Assembly: GCA_017612495.1 (NCBI GenBank)
Contig: JAGAFQ010000097.1
Span: forward strand, 1 to 8,906
Direction of reading: 5' to 3'
From: Clostridia bacterium
GTDB taxonomy: Bacteria; Bacillota; Clostridia; Oscillospirales; CAG-272
Length of the DNA stretch: 8,906 nucleotides
Positions 6,546 to 8,906 of this stretch are shown in pieces. Both the position numbers and the translations under genes were made by a program. The notes under the pieces are model-generated. The model did no database searches, was not told the origin of the DNA, and saw only the letters and a program-made list of their open reading frames with translations. How positions within the stretch are numbered: position 1 is the first letter of the stretch; every line of letters starts with the position of its first letter.

Positions 6546-7889
6546 ATGGGAAGACTGTTCGGAACAGACGGCATTCGCGGGATCGCCGGAGATACTCTTA
6601 CCGCAGAAACTGCTTATAAACTCGGAGTTGCGATAGGCAACGTGCTTAAAAACAAAAACGAAAAAATGCGTGTTTTCATCGGCAAGGATACAAGACTCAG
6701 CGGCGATATGCTCGAGTGTGCCTTGTCATCGGGTCTTTGCGCATCCGGTGCAGACGCGGTGCTTTTGGGTGTAGTGCCTACCCCGGCTGTCGCATATCTT
6801 GTGTGCAAAAACGGCGCCGATGCCGGCGTTATGATCTCGGCATCGCACAACAAATGGGAATATAACGGCTTAAAGGTCTTCTCGTCGCGCGGATATAAGC
6901 TTGACGACGAACTTGAATACCAAATCGAAGATATCATTTTGGGCAATACGAAAGCCGAAACGGTCAGCCGTGACGAAATCGGCAGAGTATATGCGCTTGA
7001 CGGAGCAAAAGAAGATTATCAAAACCATATCAAAGCTTTGCTGCCCGAAAAATTCGATATGCCCAGAAGAGTTCTTATCGACCTTGCAAACGGCTCGGCT
7101 TCTGCTACGGCAAAAGATATTTTTGTATCAAACGGAAACGTTACATACGATTTTATGAGCGATATGCCGAACGGAACGAATATCAATGACAAATGCGGCT
7201 CGACCGAGCTCGATATGTTGAAAGCCCGCGTCAAGGCAGAAGGATATGATATCGGTATCGCCTTTGACGGCGATGCAGACCGTTGTCTTTGCGTTGACGA
7301 AAACGGCGAGAAGATCGACGGCGATAAGATACTGTCGCTCTTTTCGGTCGAACTCAAAAAGCAGAACAAATTAAAAAATAATACCCTCGTCGTCACCTGC
7401 CTCTCGAACCTCGGAGTTTTCAAAATGGCAGATAAGAACGGCATAAATATCGAAACGACGTCAGTCGGCGACAGATACGTGCTTCAGCGTATGATAGAGG
7501 GCGATTTCTCGGTGGGCGGAGAGCAGTCCGGTCATATCATTCTTTCCGATTACGCCACAACGGGCGACGGCGAGATGACGGCGGCTTTTATCCTTTCGAT
7601 CTTATCCGCATACAAAAAGACGTCGTCTGAACTTTTCTCGATAATGACACCCTTACCGCAGGTATCAATAAACGTTGCGGCAACGGATGAACAAAAGCAA
7701 AAGTCAAAGACCGATGAAAACCTTAAAAACGAGGTCAAAAAGGTCAGCGACTATCTCGGCGAAAACGGCAGGATACTTCTTCGTCCGTCGGGTACCGAAG
7801 CGCTTATTCGCATTATGCTCGAGGGCGAGGACGTTGAAAAGATAAAAGCACTCGGCGAAAAAATAGCCGAAGTGGTCAAAAAACTATAA
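6546..7889 (+). CDS. glmM: Phosphoglucosamine mutase
   Basis: GlmM interconverts glucosamine-6-phosphate and glucosamine-1-phosphate on the way to UDP-GlcNAc, for peptidoglycan and other envelope polymers. The 447 residues match the family. It starts MGRLFGTDGIRG. The phosphoserine loop is MISASHNKWEYNGLK (96-110), with catalytic S100; the usual HNP is HNK here. The metal loop is AFDGDADR (239-246) with D241, D243 and D245. GEQSGH (325-330) is the sugar-recognition loop, and RPSGTEALIRIM (413-424) is the phosphate-binding loop of domain 4. NGTNINDKCGST (209-220) is also typical of GlmM rather than of phosphoglucomutase or phosphomannomutase, and the length and LFGTDGIRG start agree. In many Bacillota glmM follows cdaA-ybbR; here it follows ruvB. 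The gap to the next gene is 15 bases. Confidence 0.95.
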   Translation: MGRLFGTDGIRGIAGDTLTAETAYKLGVAIGNVLKNKNEKMRVFIGKDTRLSGDMLECALSSGLCASGADAVLLGVVPTPAVAYLVCKNGADAGVMISASHNKWEYNGLKVFSSRGYKLDDELEYQIEDIILGNTKAETVSRDEIGRVYALDGAKEDYQNHIKALLPEKFDMPRRVLIDLANGSASATAKDIFVSNGNVTYDFMSDMPNGTNINDKCGSTELDMLKARVKAEGYDIGIAFDGDADRCLCVDENGEKIDGDKILSLFSVELKKQNKLKNNTLVVTCLSNLGVFKMADKNGINIETTSVGDRYVLQRMIEGDFSVGGEQSGHIILSDYATTGDGEMTAAFILSILSAYKKTSSELFSIMTPLPQVSINVAATDEQKQKSKTDENLKNEVKKVSDYLGENGRILLRPSGTEALIRIMLEGEDVEKIKALGEKIAEVVKKL

Positions 7890-7904
7890 AAAAGGAATTT
7901 TACA

Positions 7905-8762
7905 ATGTTTTTGGCAGATTTATGGCGCGATTATGAGCTGCTTGATACGTCAGACGGCGAGCGCCTTGAAAGATGGGGCAAGTATATTTTGGTACGCCCC
8001 GATCCGCAGATAATATGGAAAGACAAAAAAGAGCATCCGCTTTGGGAAAAGCCCGATGCCCGTTATAAGAGAAACGGCGGCGGAGGCGGATGGGTCTTGA
8101 AAAACATCCCCGATTGCTGGAATATTTCATATAAAGATATGAAATTCGAGATCTCTCCCATGGGCTTCAAGCACACCGGTCTTTTTCCCGAGCAGGCGGC
8201 AAATTGGGATTGGTTCTCCGATCTCATTTTGCGTGCGCAAAGACCCGTTAAAGTGCTCAACCTCTTTGCCTATACGGGCGGCGCGACCGTCGCCGCCGCA
8301 AAGGCAGGCGCATCGGTTTGCCACGTCGATGCTTCAAAAGGCATGGTCGAGAGAGCAAAGCACAATGCCAAGCTTTCGGGTCTTGAAGATGCGCCCATAC
8401 GCTATATCGTCGATGACTGCAAAAAGTTTTTGGAAAGAGAGATAAGACGCGGCAACAAATACGACGCCGTCATTATGGATCCCCCCTCATACGGCAGGGG
8501 ACCGAGGGGAGAGGTATGGAAACTCGAAGACCAGATATGCGAGCTTATTGACCTTTCTTTGCAGGTCTTATCCGATGAGCCCTTATTCTTTTTGCTCAAT
8601 TCCTATACAACGGGACTTTCAGCCTCTGCCATGGCTTATCTTGTCGATATCACGATCGGCAAAAAATACGGCGGCAAGAGCGATGCCCAAGATCTCGCTC
8701 TGCCCGTGAGCGCCTCCGGCGGAGCGCTTCCGTGCGGCTCGTCGGTCAGATGGACAAAATAA
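7905..8762 (+). CDS. Class I SAM-dependent methyltransferase, RlmI-like family (COG1092)
   Basis: The protein has 285 residues and is probably an rRNA or other RNA methyltransferase, but its substrate cannot be read from sequence. An N-terminal region (about 1-85) contains DARYKRNGGGGGW (51-63). FEISPMGFKHTGLFPEQAANWDW (81-103) is the signature just before the Rossmann domain. SAM-binding motif I is VLNLFAYTGGATVAAAKAGA (117-136), followed by HVDASKGMVERAKHN (140-154), VDDCKKFL (169-176) and motif IV VIMDPPSYGRG (189-199). The C terminus has LALPVSASGGALPCGSS (264-280), typical of this subfamily. No N-terminal PUA domain of the E. coli RlmI type is visible. DPPSYGRG resembles the DPPxFxxS motif of m5C enzymes of the RlmI/RlmK group, but no specificity is claimed. 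AAAGGA at 7891-7896 is the ribosome binding site, 8 bases from ATG. It is the last gene of the block. Confidence 0.88.
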   Translation: MFLADLWRDYELLDTSDGERLERWGKYILVRPDPQIIWKDKKEHPLWEKPDARYKRNGGGGGWVLKNIPDCWNISYKDMKFEISPMGFKHTGLFPEQAANWDWFSDLILRAQRPVKVLNLFAYTGGATVAAAKAGASVCHVDASKGMVERAKHNAKLSGLEDAPIRYIVDDCKKFLEREIRRGNKYDAVIMDPPSYGRGPRGEVWKLEDQICELIDLSLQVLSDEPLFFLLNSYTTGLSASAMAYLVDITIGKKYGGKSDAQDLALPVSASGGALPCGSSVRWTK

Positions 8763-8813
8763 TATCAGTCAATTGCAAAACTGTTTTGAAAAAGCAAATA
8801 TTGAATGAAATCC

Positions 8814-8844
8814 GTTTTTATGGCGGCTCTGCCGCCGTAAAAAC
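8814..8844 (+). repeat. Long inverted repeat (14-bp arms, 3-base loop), possible terminator hairpin
   Basis: GTTTTTATGGCGGC (8814-8827), loop TCT, GCCGCCGTAAAAAC (8831-8844) pair along 14 positions, with one G-U wobble when transcribed on the + strand (T8821 with G8837). A T5 tract follows at 8848-8852, separated by TCC. Standing 51 bases after the last stop of the block, it could end the transcript. However, the T-rich arm precedes the GC stem and the A-rich arm follows it, the reverse of a textbook intrinsic terminator. A structured intergenic repeat is an equal possibility. Confidence 0.6.
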
Positions 8845-8852
8845 TCCTTTTT

Positions 8853-8889
8853 GGCGAGCAGAGCGAGCTCTCGCGCCGAGGGGAGCCCC
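8853..8889 (+). repeat. Two further short hairpins in the 3' intergenic tail
   Basis: Hairpin A: GGCG (8853-8856) pairs with CGCC (8874-8877). After one A-G mismatch and a bulged C, an inner stem AGAG (8860-8863) pairs with CTCT (8868-8871) around loop CGAG. Hairpin B: GGG (8880-8882) pairs with CCC (8887-8889) around GAGC. Both follow the long inverted repeat directly and are flanked by T5-GG at 8848-8854 and 8899-8905. The last 17 bases (8890-8906) run to the window edge without a gene. Pairing is by eye and no folding energy was computed. Confidence 0.45.
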
Positions 8890-8906
8890 GAAATTCAGTT
8901 TTTGGG

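Noticed and set aside
8776..8788. A/T-rich inverted repeat CAAAA-CTG-TTTTG just after the last gene
   Set aside because: Five weak base pairs without a following T tract; expected by chance in A/T-rich intergenic sequence.
8763..8906. A small gene in the 3' tail
   Set aside because: No start with a ribosome binding site and a convincing frame on either strand; the sequence is dominated by hairpins and T tracts.

Overview
The window is a single, tightly packed, co-directional gene block on the + strand: eight complete genes plus the 3' part of a ninth. It contains no RNA genes, mobile elements or CRISPR. Gene content and style suggest an uncultured anaerobic member of the Bacillota, class Clostridia, of the gut type. 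The signs are G+C near one half by eye, GGAGG-type ribosome binding sites a few bases upstream of each start, RuvC together with RuvAB, and NadB/NadC next to housekeeping genes. The phylum is an inference; no marker in the window proves it.

Layout: (1) 1-2223, de novo NAD synthesis: nadB (L-aspartate oxidase, 5' end outside the window) and nadC (quinolinate phosphoribosyltransferase). The intervening enzyme, quinolinate synthase NadA, is not in view. (2) 2239-4328, the aromatic segment: aroB (3-dehydroquinate synthase), then a 344-residue protein that I read as a degenerate relative of prephenate dehydratase. It has one lobe of the dehydratase fold and an ACT-like domain behind an unrecognised N-terminal region. 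(3) 4325-6543, Holliday-junction processing: ruvC, ruvA and ruvB in order, with ruvC overlapping the preceding gene by 4 bases. (4) 6546-7889, glmM (phosphoglucosamine mutase), which feeds UDP-GlcNAc and cell-wall synthesis. (5) 7905-8762, a class I SAM-dependent methyltransferase of the RlmI-like (COG1092) family. (6) 8763-8906, a non-coding tail with three consecutive hairpins separated by T5 tracts, running off the window edge.

All intergenic gaps before the tail are 17 bases or less, and two junctions overlap or nearly touch, so one polycistronic transcript is likely. The genes do not form one pathway. NAD, aromatic, recombination and envelope functions are linked here probably as a growth-related housekeeping operon. 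The main oddity is the prephenate-dehydratase-like protein: it appears to have lost the whole second lobe of the catalytic domain and carries substitutions at the catalytic and allosteric motifs. Smaller points are an HNP-to-HNK change next to the catalytic serine of GlmM, a clamp-motif-like peptide at the RuvB C terminus, and the hairpin cluster at the 3' end.
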